Shown here one piece after another: positions 1-13,335 of a stretch of DNA of 64,000 bases (position 1 is the first letter of the stretch; each line of letters starts with the position of its first letter). The DNA is from Auanema rhodensis. Lineage: Eukaryota; Nematoda; Chromadorea; Rhabditida; Rhabditidae. Below the pieces are notes generated by a model. The model saw nothing but the letters and a program-made list of their open reading frames with translations, was not told where the DNA came from and searched no databases. The DNA is taken from assembly GCA_964057225.1 (NCBI GenBank), contig OZ059896.1, forward strand, positions 21,138,501 to 21,202,500, given 5' to 3'. The position numbers and the translations under genes were made by a program.

Positions 1-3000
1 TTTCGAAAAATTTCAAAATAATTTAGCAAAAATTAGATGTTTTTAGATTCCTTTTTTTAAGGCAAAGACGATGGACAATGTTATTCAACGAAAAAATTAA
101 TTCTTCAGGGTGAAAATCGAGGATATAAGTGTGAACTTATATCAGTTGATATCTCGGTGCATTTTCAAGCTAGCGCAAATCTGATAACACAGATCGACGC
201 AGCTTAAAAATCCGCATCGAATGCACTATACTACATTGAGAAACGCTTGATACAAAAATTAGTTATGATCGTTTGAAAAATGATGCATTAGTGTATGTTG
301 AGTTTCCATGTACACTCAACATTGCTTCCAAAAACATTTTGACAAAAATTTTTTCGAAAAATTTCAAAATAATTTAGCAAAAAGTAGATGTTTTTAGATT
401 CCATTTTTCAAGGCAAAGACGATAGACAATGTTATTCAACGAAAAAATTAATTCTTCAGGACGAAAATCGAGGATATAAGTGTAAACTTATATCAGTTGA
501 TATCTCGGTGCATTTTTAAGCTAGCGCAAATCTGATAACACAGATCGACGCAGCTTAAAAATCCGCATCGAATGCACTATACTACATTGAGAAACGCTTG
601 ATACAAAAATTAGTTATGATCGTTTGAAAAATGATGCATTAGTGTATGTTGAGTTTCCATGTACACTCAACATTGCTTCCAAAAACATTTTGACAAAATT
701 TTTTTCGAAAAATTTCAAAATAATTTAGCAAAAATTAGATGTTTTTAGATTCCTTTTTTTAAGGCAAAGACGATGGACAATGTTATTCAACGAAAAAATT
801 AATTCTTCAGGGTGAAAATCGAGGATATAAGTGTGAACTTATATCAGTTGATATCTCGGTGCATTTTCAAGCTAGCGCAAATCTGATAACACAGATCGAC
901 GCAGCTTAAAAATCCGCATCGAATGCACTATACTACATTGAGAAACGCTTGATACAAAAATTAGTTATGATCGTTTGAAAAATGATGCATTAGTGTATGT
1001 TGAGTTTCCATGTACACTCAACATTGCTTCCAAAAACATTTTGACAAAAATTTTTTCGAAAAATTTCAAAATAATTTAGCGAAAAGTAGATGTTTTTAGA
1101 TTCCTTTTTTTAAGGCAAAGACGATGGACAATGTTATTCAACGAAAAAATTAATTCTTCAGGACGAAAATCGAGGATATAAGTGTAAACTTATATCAGTT
1201 GATATCTCGGTGCATTTTTAAGCTAGCGCAAATCTGATAACACAGATCGACGCAGCTTAAAAATCCGCATCGAATGCACTATACTACATTGAGAAACGCT
1301 TAATACAAAAATTAGTTATGATCGTTTGAAAAATGATGCATTAGTGTATGTTGAGTTTCCATGTACACTCAACATTGCTTCCAAAAACATTTTGACAAAA
1401 ATTTTTTCAAAAAATTTCAAAATAATTTAGCAAAAAGTAGATGTTTTTAGATTCCATTTTTCAAGGCAAAGACGATGGACATTGTTATTCAACGAAAAAA
1501 TTAATTCTTCAGGGTGAAAATCGAGGATATAAGTTTGAACTTATATCAGTTGATATCTCGGTGCATTTTCAAGCTAGCGCAAATCTGATAACACAGATCG
1601 ACGCAGCTTAAAAATCCGCATCGAATGCACTATACTACATTGAGAAACGCTTGATACAAAAATTAGTTATGATCGTTTGAAAAATGATGCATTAGTGTAT
1701 GTTGAGTTTCCATGTACACTCAACATTGCTTCCAAAAACATTTTGACAAAAATTTTTTCGAAAAATTTCAAAATAATTTAGCAAAAAGTAGATGTTTTTA
1801 GATTCCATTTTTCAAGGCAAAGACGATAGACAATGTTATTCAACGAAAAAATTAATTCTTCAGGGTGAAAATCGAGGATATAAGTGTGAACTTATATCAG
1901 TTGATATCTCGGTGCATTTTCAAGCTAGCGCAAATCTGATAACACAGATCGACGCAGCTTAAAAATCCGCATCGAATGCACTATACTACATTGAGAAACG
2001 CTTGATACAAAAATTAGTTATGATCGTTTGAAAAATGATGCATTAGTGTATGTTGAGTTTCCATGTACACTCAACATTGCTTCCAAAAACATTTTGACAA
2101 AATTTTTTTCGAAAAATTTCAAAATAATTTAGCAAAAATTAGATGTTTTTAGATTCCTTTTTTTAAGGCAAAGACGATGGACAATGTTATTCAACGAAAA
2201 AATTAATTCTTCAGGGTGAAAATCGAGGATATAAGTGTGAACTTATATCAGTTGATATCTCGGTGCATTTTCAAGCTAGCGCAAATCTGATAACACAGAT
2301 CGACGCAGCTTAAAAATCCGCATCGAATGCACTATACTACATTGAGAAACGCTTGATACAAAAATTAGTTATGATCGTTTGAAAAATGATGCATTAGTGT
2401 ATGTTGAGTTTCCATGTACACTCAACATTGCTTCCAAAAACATTTTGACAAAATTTTTTTCGAAAAATTTCAAAATAATTTAGCAAAAATTAGATGTTTT
2501 TAGATTCCTTTTTTTAAGGCAAAGACGATGGACAATGTTATTCAACGAAAAAATTAATTCTTCAGGGTGAAAATCGAGGATATAAGTGTGAACTTATATC
2601 AGTTGATATCTCGGTGCATTTTCAAGCTAGCGCAAATCTGATAACACAGATCGACGCAGCTTAAAAATCCGCATCGAATGCACTATACTACATTGAGAAA
2701 CGCTTGATACAAAAATTAGTTATGATCGTTTGAAAAATGATGCATTAGTGTATGTTGAGTTTCCATGTACACTCAACATTGCTTCCAAAAACATTTTGAC
2801 AAAAATTTTTTCGAAAAATTTCAAAATAATTTAGCAAAAAGTAGATGTTTTTAGATTCCATTTTTCAAGGCAAAGACGATAGACAATGTTATTCAACGAA
2901 AAAATTAATTCTTCAGGGTGAAAATCGAGGATATAAGTGTGAACTTATATCAGTTGATAGCTCGGTGCATTTTCAAGCTAGCGCAAATCTGATAACACAG

Positions 3001-5967
3001 ATCGACGCAGCTTAAAAATCCGCATCGAATGCACTATACTACATTGAGAAACGCTTGATACAAAAATTAGTTATGATCGTTTGAAAAATGATGCATTAGT
3101 GTATGTTGAGTTTCCATGTACACTCAACATTGCTTCCAAAAACATTTTGACAAAAATTTTTTCGAAAAATTTCAAAATAATTTAGCAAAAAGTAGATGTT
3201 TTTAGATTTCTTTTTTTAAGGCAAAGACGATGGACAATGTTATTCAACGAAAAAATTAATTCTTCAGGACGAAAATCGAGGATATAAGTGTAAACTTATA
3301 TCAGTTGATATCTCGGTGCATTTTTAAGCTAGCGCAAATCTGATAACACAGATCGACGCAGCTTAAAAATCCGCATCGAATGCACTATACTACATTGAGA
3401 AACGCTTAATACAAAAATTAGTTATGATGGTTTGAAAAATGATGCATTAGTGTATGTTGAGTTTCCATGTACACTCAACATTGCTTCCAAAAACATTTTG
3501 ACAAAAATTTTTTCAAAAAATTTCAGAATAATTTAGCAAAAAGTAGATGTTTTTAGATTCCATTTTTCAAGGCAAAGACGATGGACATTGTTATTCAACG
3601 AAAAAATTAATTCTTCAGGGTGAAAATCGAGGATATAAGTGTGAACTTATATCAGTTGATATCTCGGTGCATTTTTAAGCTAGCGCAAATCTGATAACAC
3701 AGATCGACGCAGCTTAAAAATCCGCATCGAATGCACTATACTACATTGAGAAACGCTTGATACAAAAATTAGTTATGATCGTTTGAAAAATGATGCATTA
3801 GTGTATGTTGAGTTTCCATGTACACTCAACATTGCTTCCAAAAACATTTTGACAAAATTTTTTTCGAAAAATTTCAAAATAATTTAGCAAAAATTAGATG
3901 TTTTTAGATTCCTTTTTTTAAGGCAAAGACGATGGACAATGTTATTCAACGAAAAAATTAATTCTTCAGGGTGAAAATCGAGGATATAAGTGTGAACTTA
4001 TATCAGTTGATATCTCGGTGCATTTTTAAGCTAGCGCAAATCTGATAACACAGATCGACGCAGCTTAAAAATCCGCATCGGATGCACTATACTACATTGA
4101 GAAACGCTTAATACAAAAATTAGTTATGATCGTTTGAAAAATGATGCATTAGTGTATGTTGAGTTTCCATGTACACTCAACATTGCTTCCAAAAACATTT
4201 TGACAAAAATTTTTTCGAAAAATTTCAAAATAATTTAGCAAAAAGTAGATGTTTTTAGATTCCATTTTTCAAGGCAAAGACGATAGACAATGTTATTCAA
4301 CGAAAAAATTAATTCTTCAGGGTGAAAATCGAGGATATAAGTGTGAACTTATATCAGTTGATATCTCGGTGCATTTTCAAGCTAGCGCAAATCTGATAAC
4401 ACAGATCGACGCAGCTTAAAAATCCGCATCGAATGCACTATACTACATTGAGAAACGCTTGATACAAAAATTAGTTATGATCGTTTGAAAAATGATGCAT
4501 TAGTGTATGTTGAGTTTCCATGTACACTCAACATTGCTTCCAAAAACATTTTGACAAAATTTTTTTCGAAAAATTTCAAAATAATTTAGCAAAAAGTAGA
4601 TGTTTTTAGATTCCATTTTTCAAGGCAAAGACGATAGACAATGTTATTCAACGAAAAAATTAATTCTTCAGGGTGAAAATCGAGGATATAAGTGTGAACT
4701 TATATCAGTTGATATCTCGGTGCATTTTCAAGCTAGCGCAAATCTGATAACACAGATCGACGCAGCTTAAAAATCCGCATCGAATGCACTATACTACATT
4801 GAGAAACGCTTGATACAAAAATTAGTTATGATCGTTTGAAAAATGATGCATTAGTGTATGTTGAGTTTCCATGTACACTCAACATTGCTTCCAAAAACAT
4901 TTTGACAAAATTTTTTTCGAAAAATTTCAAAATAATTTAGCAAAAATTAGATGTTTTTAGATTCCTTTTTTTAAGGCAAAGACGATGGACAATGTTATTC
5001 AACGAAAAAATTAATTCTTCAGGGTGAAAATCGAGGATATAAGTGTGAACTTATATCAGTTGATATCTCGGTGCATTTTTAAGCTAGCGCAAATCTGATA
5101 ACACAGATCGACGCAGCTTAAAAATCCGCAACGAATGCACTATACTACATTGAGAAACGCTTAATACAAAAATTAGTTATGATCGTTTGAAAAATGATGC
5201 ATTAGTGTATGTTGAGTTTCCATGTACACTCAACATTGCTTCCAAAAACATTTTGACAAAATTTTTTTCGAAAAATTTCAAAATAATTTAGCAAAAAGTA
5301 GATGTTTTTAGATTCCATTTTTCAAGGCAAAGACGATAGACAATGTTATTCAACGAAAAAATTAATTCTTCAGGGTGAAAATCGAGGATATAAGTGTGAA
5401 CTTATATCAGTTGATATCTCGGTGCATTTTCAAGCTAGCGCAAATCTGATAACACAGATCGACGCAGCTTAAAAATCCGCATCGAATGCACTATACTACA
5501 TTGAGAAACGCTTGATACAAAAATTAGTTATGATCGTTTGAAAAATGATGCATTAGTGTATGTTGAGTTTCCATGTACACTCAACATTGCTTCCAAAAAC
5601 ATTTTGACAAAATTTTTTTCGAAAAATTTCAAAATAATTTAGCAAAAATTAGATGTTTTTAGATTCCTTTTTTTAAGGCAAAGACGATGGACAATGTTAT
5701 TCAACGAAAAAATTAATTCTTCAGGGTGAAAATCGAGGATATAAGTGTGAACTTATATCAGTTGATATCTCGGTGCATTTTTAAGCTAGCGCAAATCTGA
5801 TAACACAGATCGACGCAGCTTAAAAATCCGCAACGAATGCACTATACTACATTGAGAAACGCTTAATACAAAAATTAGTTATGATCGTTTGAAAAATGAT
5901 GCATTAGTGTATGTTGAGTTTCCATGTACACTCAACATTGCTTCCAAAAACATTTTGACAAAAATTT
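1..5967. repeat. Array domain 1: 17 monomers with 2-mer and 6-mer periodicity
   Basis: This domain is marked by TTTTCAAGCTAGC, GCAAAAATTAG, CCTTTTTTTAAGG, GATAGAC and GACAAAATTTT, which are rare or absent to the right. Rare variants recur at 702 and 2,106 bp. GGACGAAA is at 461, 1,163 and 3,269; GACATTGTT at 1,492 and 3,598; TTTTCAAAAAA at 1,409 and 3,515; CCGCAACG at 5,131 and 5,833. No GGATCG (class B) monomer is present here. Confidence 0.8.
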
Positions 5968-6317
5968 TTTCAAAAATTTCAAAATAATTTAGCAAAAAGT
6001 AGATGTTTTTAGATTCCATTTTTCAAGGCAAAGACGATGGACAATGTTTTTCAACAAAAAAATCAATTCTTCAGGGTGAAAATCGAGGATATAAGTGTGA
6101 ACTTATATCAGTTGATATCTCGGTGCATTTTTAAGCTAGCGCAAATCTGATAACACAGATCGACGCAGCTTAAAAATCCGCATCGAATGCACTATACTAC
6201 ATTGAGAAACGCTTGATACAAAAATTAGTTATGATCGTTTGAAAAATGATGCATTAGTGTATGTTGAGTTTCCATGTACACTCAACATTGCTTCCAAAAA
6301 CATTTTGACAAAAATTT
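5968..6317. repeat. 350-bp monomer with 1-bp deletion at the CG palindrome
   Basis: TTTTTTCAAAAATTTC replaces TTTTTTCGAAAAATTTC at about 5,971, which removes one base and the palindrome centre. It is the first of only three length changes in the window and shifts the register of all later copies by one. Confidence 0.85.
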
Positions 6318-9300
6318 TTTCGAAAAATTTCAAAATAATTTAGCAAAAAGTAGATGTTTTTAGATTCCATTTTTCAAGGCAAAGACGATAGACAATGTTA
6401 TTCAACGAAAAAATTAATTCTTCAGGGTGAAAATCGAGGATATAAGTGTGAACTTATATCAGTTGATATCTCGGTGCATTTTCAAGCTAGCGCAAATCTG
6501 ATAACACAGATCGACGCAGCTTAAAAATCCGCATCGAATGCACTATACTACATTGAGAAACGCTTGATACAAAAATTAGTTATGATCGTTTGAAAAATGA
6601 TGCATTAGTGTATGTTGAGTTTCCATGTACACTCAACATTGCTTCCAAAAACATTTTGACAAAAATTTTTTCGAAAAATTTCAAAATAATTTAGCAAAAA
6701 GTAGATGTTTTTAGATTCCTTTTTTCAAGGCAAAGACGATGGACAATGTTATTCAACGAAAAAATTAATTCTTCAGGGTGAAAATCGAGGATATAAGTGT
6801 GAACTTATATCAGTTGATATCTCGGTGCATTTTTAAGCTAGCGCAAATCTGATAACACTGATCGACGCAGCTTAAAAATCCGCATCGAATGCACTATACT
6901 ACATTGAGAAACGCTTAATACAAAAATTAGTTATGATCGTTTGAAAAATGATGCATTAGTGTATGTTGAGTTTCCATGTACACTCAACATTGCTTCCAAA
7001 AACATTTTGACAAAAATTTTTTCGAAAAATTTCAAAATAATTTAGCAAAACGTAGTTGTTTTTAGATTCCATTTTTCAAGGCAAAGACGATGGACAATGT
7101 TTTTCAACAAAAAAATCAATTCTTCAGGGTGAAAATCGAGGATATAAGTGTGAACTTATATCAGTTGATATCTCGGTGCATTTTTAAGCTAGCGCAAATC
7201 TGATAACACAGATCGACGCAGCTTAAAAATCCGCATCGAATGCACTATACTACATTGAGAAACGCTTGATACAAAAATTAGTTATGATCGTTTGAAAAAT
7301 GATGCATTAGTGTATGTTGAGTTTCCATGTACACTCAACATTGCTTCCAAAAACATTTTGACAAAAATTTTTTCGAAAAATTTCAAAATAATTTAGCAAA
7401 AAGTAGATGTTTTTAGATTCCATTTTTCAAGGCAAAGACGATAGACAATGTTATTCAACGAAAAAATTAATTCTTCAGGGTGAAAATCGAGGATATAAGT
7501 GTGAACTTATATCAGTTGATATCTCGGTGCATTTTCAAGCTAGCGCAAATCTGATAACACAGATCGACGCAGCTTAAAAATCCGCATCGAATGCACTATA
7601 CTACATTGAGAAACGCTTGATACAAAAATTAGTTATGATCGTTTGAAAAATGATGCATTAGTGTATGTTGAGTTTCCATGTACACTCAACATTGCTTCCA
7701 AAAACATTTTGACAAAAATTTTTTCGAAAAATTTCAAAATAATTTAGCAAAAAGTAGATGTTTTTAGATTCCTTTTTTCAAGGCAAAGACGATGGACAAT
7801 GTTATTCAACGAAAAAATTAATTCTTCAGGGTGAAAATCGAGGATATAAGTGTGAACTTATATCAGTTGATATCTCGGTGCATTTTTAAGCTAGCGCAAA
7901 TCTGATAACACTGATCGACGCAGCTTAAAAATCCGCATCGAATGCACTATACTACATTGAGAAACGCTTAATACAAAAATTAGTTATGATCGTTTGAAAA
8001 ATGATGCATTAGTGTATGTTGAGTTTCCATGTACACTCAACATTGCTTCCAAAAACATTTTGACAAAAATTTTTTCGAAAAATTTCAAAATAATTTAGCA
8101 AAACGTAGTTGTTTTTAGATTCCATTTTTCAAGGCAAAGACGATGGACAATGTTATTCAACGAAAAAATTAATTCTTCAGGGTGAAAATCGAGGATATAA
8201 GTGTGAACTTATATCAGTTGATATCTCGGTGCATTTTTAAGCTAGCGCAAATCTGATAACACTGATCGACGCAGCTTAAAAAGCCGCATCGAATGCACTA
8301 TACTACATTGAGAAACGCTTCATACAAAAATTAGTTATGATCGTTTGAAAAATGATGCATTAGTGTATGTTGAGTTTCCATGTACACTCAACATTGCTTC
8401 CAAAAAGATTTTGACAAAAATTTTTTCGAAAAATTTCAAAATAATTTAGCAAAACGTAGTTGTTTTTAGATTCCATTTTTCAAGGCAAAGACGATGGACA
8501 ATGTTATTCAACGAAAAAATTAATTCTTCAGGGTGAAAATCGAGGATATAAGTGTGAACTTATATCAGTTGATATCTCGGTGCATTTTTAAGCTAGCGCA
8601 AATCTGATAACACTGATCGACGCAGCTTAAAAAGCCGCATCGAATGCACTATACTACATTGAGAAACGCTTCATACAAAAATTAGTTATGATCGTTTGAA
8701 AAATGATGCATTAGTGTATGTTGAGTTTCCATGTACACTCAACATTGCTTCCAAAAAGATTTTGACAAAAATTTTTTCGAAAAATTTCAGAATAATTTAG
8801 CAAAACGTAGTTGTTTTTAGATTCCATTTTTCAAGGCAAAGACGATGGACAATGTTATTCAACGAAAAAATTAATTCTTCAGGGTGAAAATCGAGGATAT
8901 AAGTGTGAACTTATATCAGTTGATATCTCGGTGCATTTTTAAGCTAGCGCAAATCTGATAACACTGATCGACGCAGCTTAAAAATCCGCATCGAATGCAC
9001 TATACTACATTGAGAAACGCTTGATACAAAAATTAGTTATGATCGTTTGAAAAATGATGCATTAGTGTATGTTGAGTTTCCATGTACACTCAACATTGCT
9101 TCCAAAAACATTTTGACAAAAATTTTTTCGAAAAATTTCAAAATAATTTAGCAAAACGTAGTTGTTTTTAGATTCCATTTTTCAAGGCAAAGACGATGGA
9201 CAATGTTATTCAACGAAAAAATTAATTCTTCAGGGTGAAAATCGAGGATATAAGTGTGAACTTATATCAGTTGATATCTCGGTGCATTTTTAAGCTAGCG

Positions 9301-9476
9301 CAAATCTGATAACACTGATCGACGCAGCTTAAAAATCCGCATCGAATGCACTATACTACATTGAGAAACGCTTAATACAAAAATTAGTTATGATCGTTTG
9401 AAAAATGATGCATTAGTGTATGTTGAGTTTCCATGTACACTCAACATTGCTTCCAAAAACATTTTGACAAAAATTT
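5968..9476. repeat. Array domain 2: 10 monomers with 3-mer and 1-mer steps
   Basis: The variant AATGTTTTTCAACAAAAA recurs 1,053 bp apart (6,049 and 7,102). Class C features begin here: CACTGATCG, and GCAAAACGTAGTTG in the following copy. Two adjacent copies share CGCTTCATAC (8,321 and 8,672) and CCAAAAAGATTTT, showing a single-monomer duplication. The first copy of the domain is 350 bp long. Confidence 0.75.
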
Positions 9477-9827
9477 TTTCGAAAAATTTCAAAATAATTT
9501 AGCAAAAAGTAGATGTTTTTAGATTCCATTTTTCAAGGCAAAGACGATGGACAATGTTATTCAACGAAAAAATTAATTCTTCAGGGTGAAAATCGAGGAT
9601 ATAAGTGTGAACTTATATCAGTTGATATCTCGGTGCATTTTTAAGCTAGCGCAAATCTGATAACACTGATCGACGCAGCTTAAAAAGCCGCATCGAATGC
9701 ACTATACTACATTGAGAAACGCTTAATACAAAAATTAGTTATGATCGTTTGAAAAATGATGCATTAGTGTATGTTGAGTTTCCATGTACACTCAACATTG
9801 CTTCCAAAAACATTTTGACAAAAATTT

Positions 9828-10177
9828 TTTCGAAAAATTTCAAAATAATTTAGCAAAAAGTAGATGTTTTTAGATTCCTTTTTTCAAGGCAAAGACGATG
9901 GACAATGTTATTCAACGAAAAAATTATTCTTCAGGGTGAAAATCGAGGATATAAGTGTGAACTTATATCAGTTGATATCTCGGTGCATTTTTAAGCTAGC
10001 GCAAATCTGATAACACAGATCGACGCAGCATAAAAATCCGGATCGAATGCACTATACTACATTGAGAAACGCTCAATACAAAAATTAGTTATGATCGTTT
10101 GAAAAATGATGCATTAGTGTATGTTGAGTTTCCATGTACACTCAACATTGCTTCCAAAAACATTTTGACAAAAATTT
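9828..10177. repeat. 350-bp monomer with 1-bp deletion (AAAATTATTC)
   Basis: One A is missing from the AAAATTAATTC tract near 9,923. The same deletion recurs 3,158 bp downstream in the duplicated block, so it predates the duplication. Confidence 0.85.
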
Positions 10178-12985
10178 TTTCGAAAAATTTCAAAATAATT
10201 TAGCAAAAAGTAGATGTTTTTAGATTCCTTTTTTCAAGGCAAAGACGATGGACAATGTTATTCAACGAAAAAATTAATTCTTCAGGGTGAAAATCGAGGA
10301 TATAAGTGTGAACTTATATCAGTTGATATCTCGGTGCATTTTTAAGCTAGCGCAAATCTGATAACACAGATCGACGCAGCATAAAAATCCGGATCGAATG
10401 CACTATACTACATTGAGAAACGCTCAATACAAAAATTAGTTATGATCGTTTGAAAAATGATGCATTAGTGTATGTTGAGTTTCCATGTACACTCAACATT
10501 GCTTCCAAAAACATTTTGACAAAAATTTTTTCGAAAAATTTCAAAATAATTTAGCAAAACGTAGTTGTTTTTAGATTCCATTTTTCAAGGCAAAGACGAT
10601 GGACAACGTTATTCAACGAAAAAATTAATTCTTCAGGGTGAAAATCGAGGATATAAGTGTGAACTTATATCAGTTGATATCTCGGTGCATTTTTAAGCTA
10701 GCGCAAATCTGATAACACTGATCGACGCAGCTTAAAAATCCGCATCGAATGCACTATACTACATTGAGAAACGCTTAATACAAAAATTAGTTATGATCGT
10801 TTGAAAAATGATGCATTAGTGTATGTTGAGTTTCCATGTACACTCAACATTGCTTCCAAAAACATTTTGACAAAAATTTTTTCGAAAAATTTCAAAATAA
10901 TTTAGCAAAAAGTAGATGTTTTTAGATTCCTTTTTTCAAGGCAAAGACGATGGACAATGTTATTCAACGAAAAAATTAATTCTTCAGGGTGAAAATCGAG
11001 GATATAAGTGTGAACTTATATCAGTTGATATCTCGGTGCATTTTTAAGCTAGCGCAAATCTGATAACACAGATCGACGCAGCATAAAAATCCGGATCGAA
11101 TGCACTATACTACATTGAGAAACGCTCAATACAAAAATTAGTTATGATCGTTTGAAAAATGATGCATTAGTGTATGTTGAGTTTCCATGTACACTCAACA
11201 TTGCTTCCAAAAACATTTTGACAAAAATTTTTTCGAAAAATTTCAAAATAATTTAGCAAAACGTAGTTGTTTTTAGATTCCATTTTTCAAGGCAAAGACG
11301 ATGGACAATGTTATTCAACGAAAAAATTAATTCTTCAGGGTGAAAATCGAGGATATAAGTGTGAACTTATATCAGTTGATATCTCGGTGCATTTTTAAGC
11401 TAGCGCAAATCTGATAACACTGATCGACGCAGCTTAAAAATCCGCATCGAATGCACTATACTACATTGAGAAACGCTTAATACAAAAATTAGTTATGATC
11501 GTTTGAAAAATGATGCATTAGTGTATGTTGAGTTTCCATGTACACTCAACATTGCTTCCAAAAACATTTTGACAAAAATTTTTTCGAAAAATTTCAAAAT
11601 AATTTAGCAAAAAGTAGATGTTTTTAGATTCCTTTTTTCAAGGCAAAGACGATGGACAATGTTATTCAACGAAAAAATTAATTCTTCAGGGTGAAAATCG
11701 AGGATATAAGTGTGAACTTATATCAGTTGATATCTCGGTGCATTTTTAAGCTAGCGCAAATCTGATAACACAGATCGACGCAGCATAAAAATCCGGATCG
11801 AATGCACTATACTACATTGAGAAACGCTCAATACAAAAATTAGTTATGATCGTTTGAAAAATGATGCATTAGTGTATGTTGAGTTTCCATGTACACTCAA
11901 CATTGCTTCCAAAAACATTTTGACAAAAATTTTTTCGAAAAATTTCAAAATAATTTAGCAAAAAGTAGATGTTTTTAGATTCCTTTTTTTAAGGCAAAGA
12001 CGATGGACAATGTTATTCAACGAAAAAATTAATTCTTCAGGGTGAAAATCGAGGATATAAGTGTGAACTTATATCAGTTGATATCTCGGTGCATTTTTAA
12101 GCTAGCGCAAATCTGATAACACTGATCGACGCAGCTTAAAAATCCGCATCGAATGCACTATACTACATTGAGAAACGCTTAATACAAAAATTAGTTATGA
12201 TCGTTTGAAAAATGATGCATTAGTGTATGTTGAGTTTCCATGTACACTCAACATTGCTTCCAAAAACATTTTGACAAAAATTTTTTCGAAAAATTTCAAA
12301 ATAATTTAGCAAAAAGTAGATGTTTTTAGATTCCATTTTTCAAGGCAAAGACGATGGACAATGTTATTCAACGAAAAAATTAATTCTTCAGGGTGAAAAT
12401 CGAGGATATAAGTGTGAACTTATATCAGTTGATATCTCGGTGCAATTTTAAGCTAGCGCAAATCTGATAACACAGATCGACGCAACTCAAAAATCCGCAT
12501 CGAATGCACTATACTACAGTGAGAAACGCTTGATACAAAAATTAGTTATGATCGTTTGAAAAATGATGCATTAGTGTATGTTGAGTTTCCATGTACACTC
12601 AACATTGCTTCCAAAAACATTTTGACAAAAATTTTTTCGAAAAATTTCAAAATAATTTAGCAAAAAGTAGATGTTTTTAGATTCCATTTTTCAAGGCAAA
12701 GACGATGGACAATGTTATTCAACGAAAAAATTAATTCTTCAGGGTGAAAATCGAGGATATAAGTGTGAACTTATATCAGTTGATATCTCGGTGCATTTTT
12801 AAGCTAGCGCAAATCTGATAACACTGATCGACGCAGCTTAAAAAGCCGCATCGAATGCACTATACTACATTGAGAAACGCTTAATACAAAAATTAGTTAT
12901 GATCGTTTGAAAAATGATGCATTAGTGTATGTTGAGTTTCCATGTACACTCAACATTGCTTCCAAAAACATTTTGACAAAAATTT

Positions 12986-13335
12986 TTTCGAAAAATTTCA
13001 AAATAATTTAGCAAAAAGTAGATGTTTTTAGATTCCTTTTTTCAAGGCAAAGACGATGGACAATGTTATTCAACGAAAAAATTATTCTTCAGGGTGAAAA
13101 TCGAGGATATAAGTGTGAACTTATATCAGTTGATATCTCGGTGCATTTTTAAGCTAGCGCAAATCTGATAACACAGATCGACGCAGCATAAAAATCCGGA
13201 TCGAATGCACTATACTACATTGAGAAACGCTCAATACAAAAATTAGTTATGATCGTTTGAAAAATGATGCATTAGTGTATGTTGAGTTTCCATGTACACT
13301 CAACATTGCTTCCAAAAACATTTTGACAAAAATTT
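12986..13335. repeat. 350-bp monomer, duplicate of the 9,828-10,177 deletion copy
   Basis: The same missing A lies near 13,081, in the second copy of the 9-mer. It is a duplicate by descent, not an independent deletion. Confidence 0.85.

Noticed and set aside
1-17. CENP-B box
   Set aside because: TTTCGAAAAATTTCAAA matches TTCG and the central A of the box, but the CGGG half is TCAA. Five of nine fixed positions is not enough.
103-112. Hammerhead ribozyme core on the minus strand
   Set aside because: TTCTTCAG gives CTGAAGA on the minus strand, fitting CUGANGA, and the ATTCGTCAGG variant also fits. No matching stem II followed by GAAA and a cleavage triplet is present. The plus-strand CTGATAA has the wrong core base.
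1-351. Shorter internal repeat inside the 351-bp unit
   Set aside because: CAAAAATTAG occurs twice in early copies and A/T runs recur, but the two halves of the unit do not align, so I see no 175-bp subrepeat.
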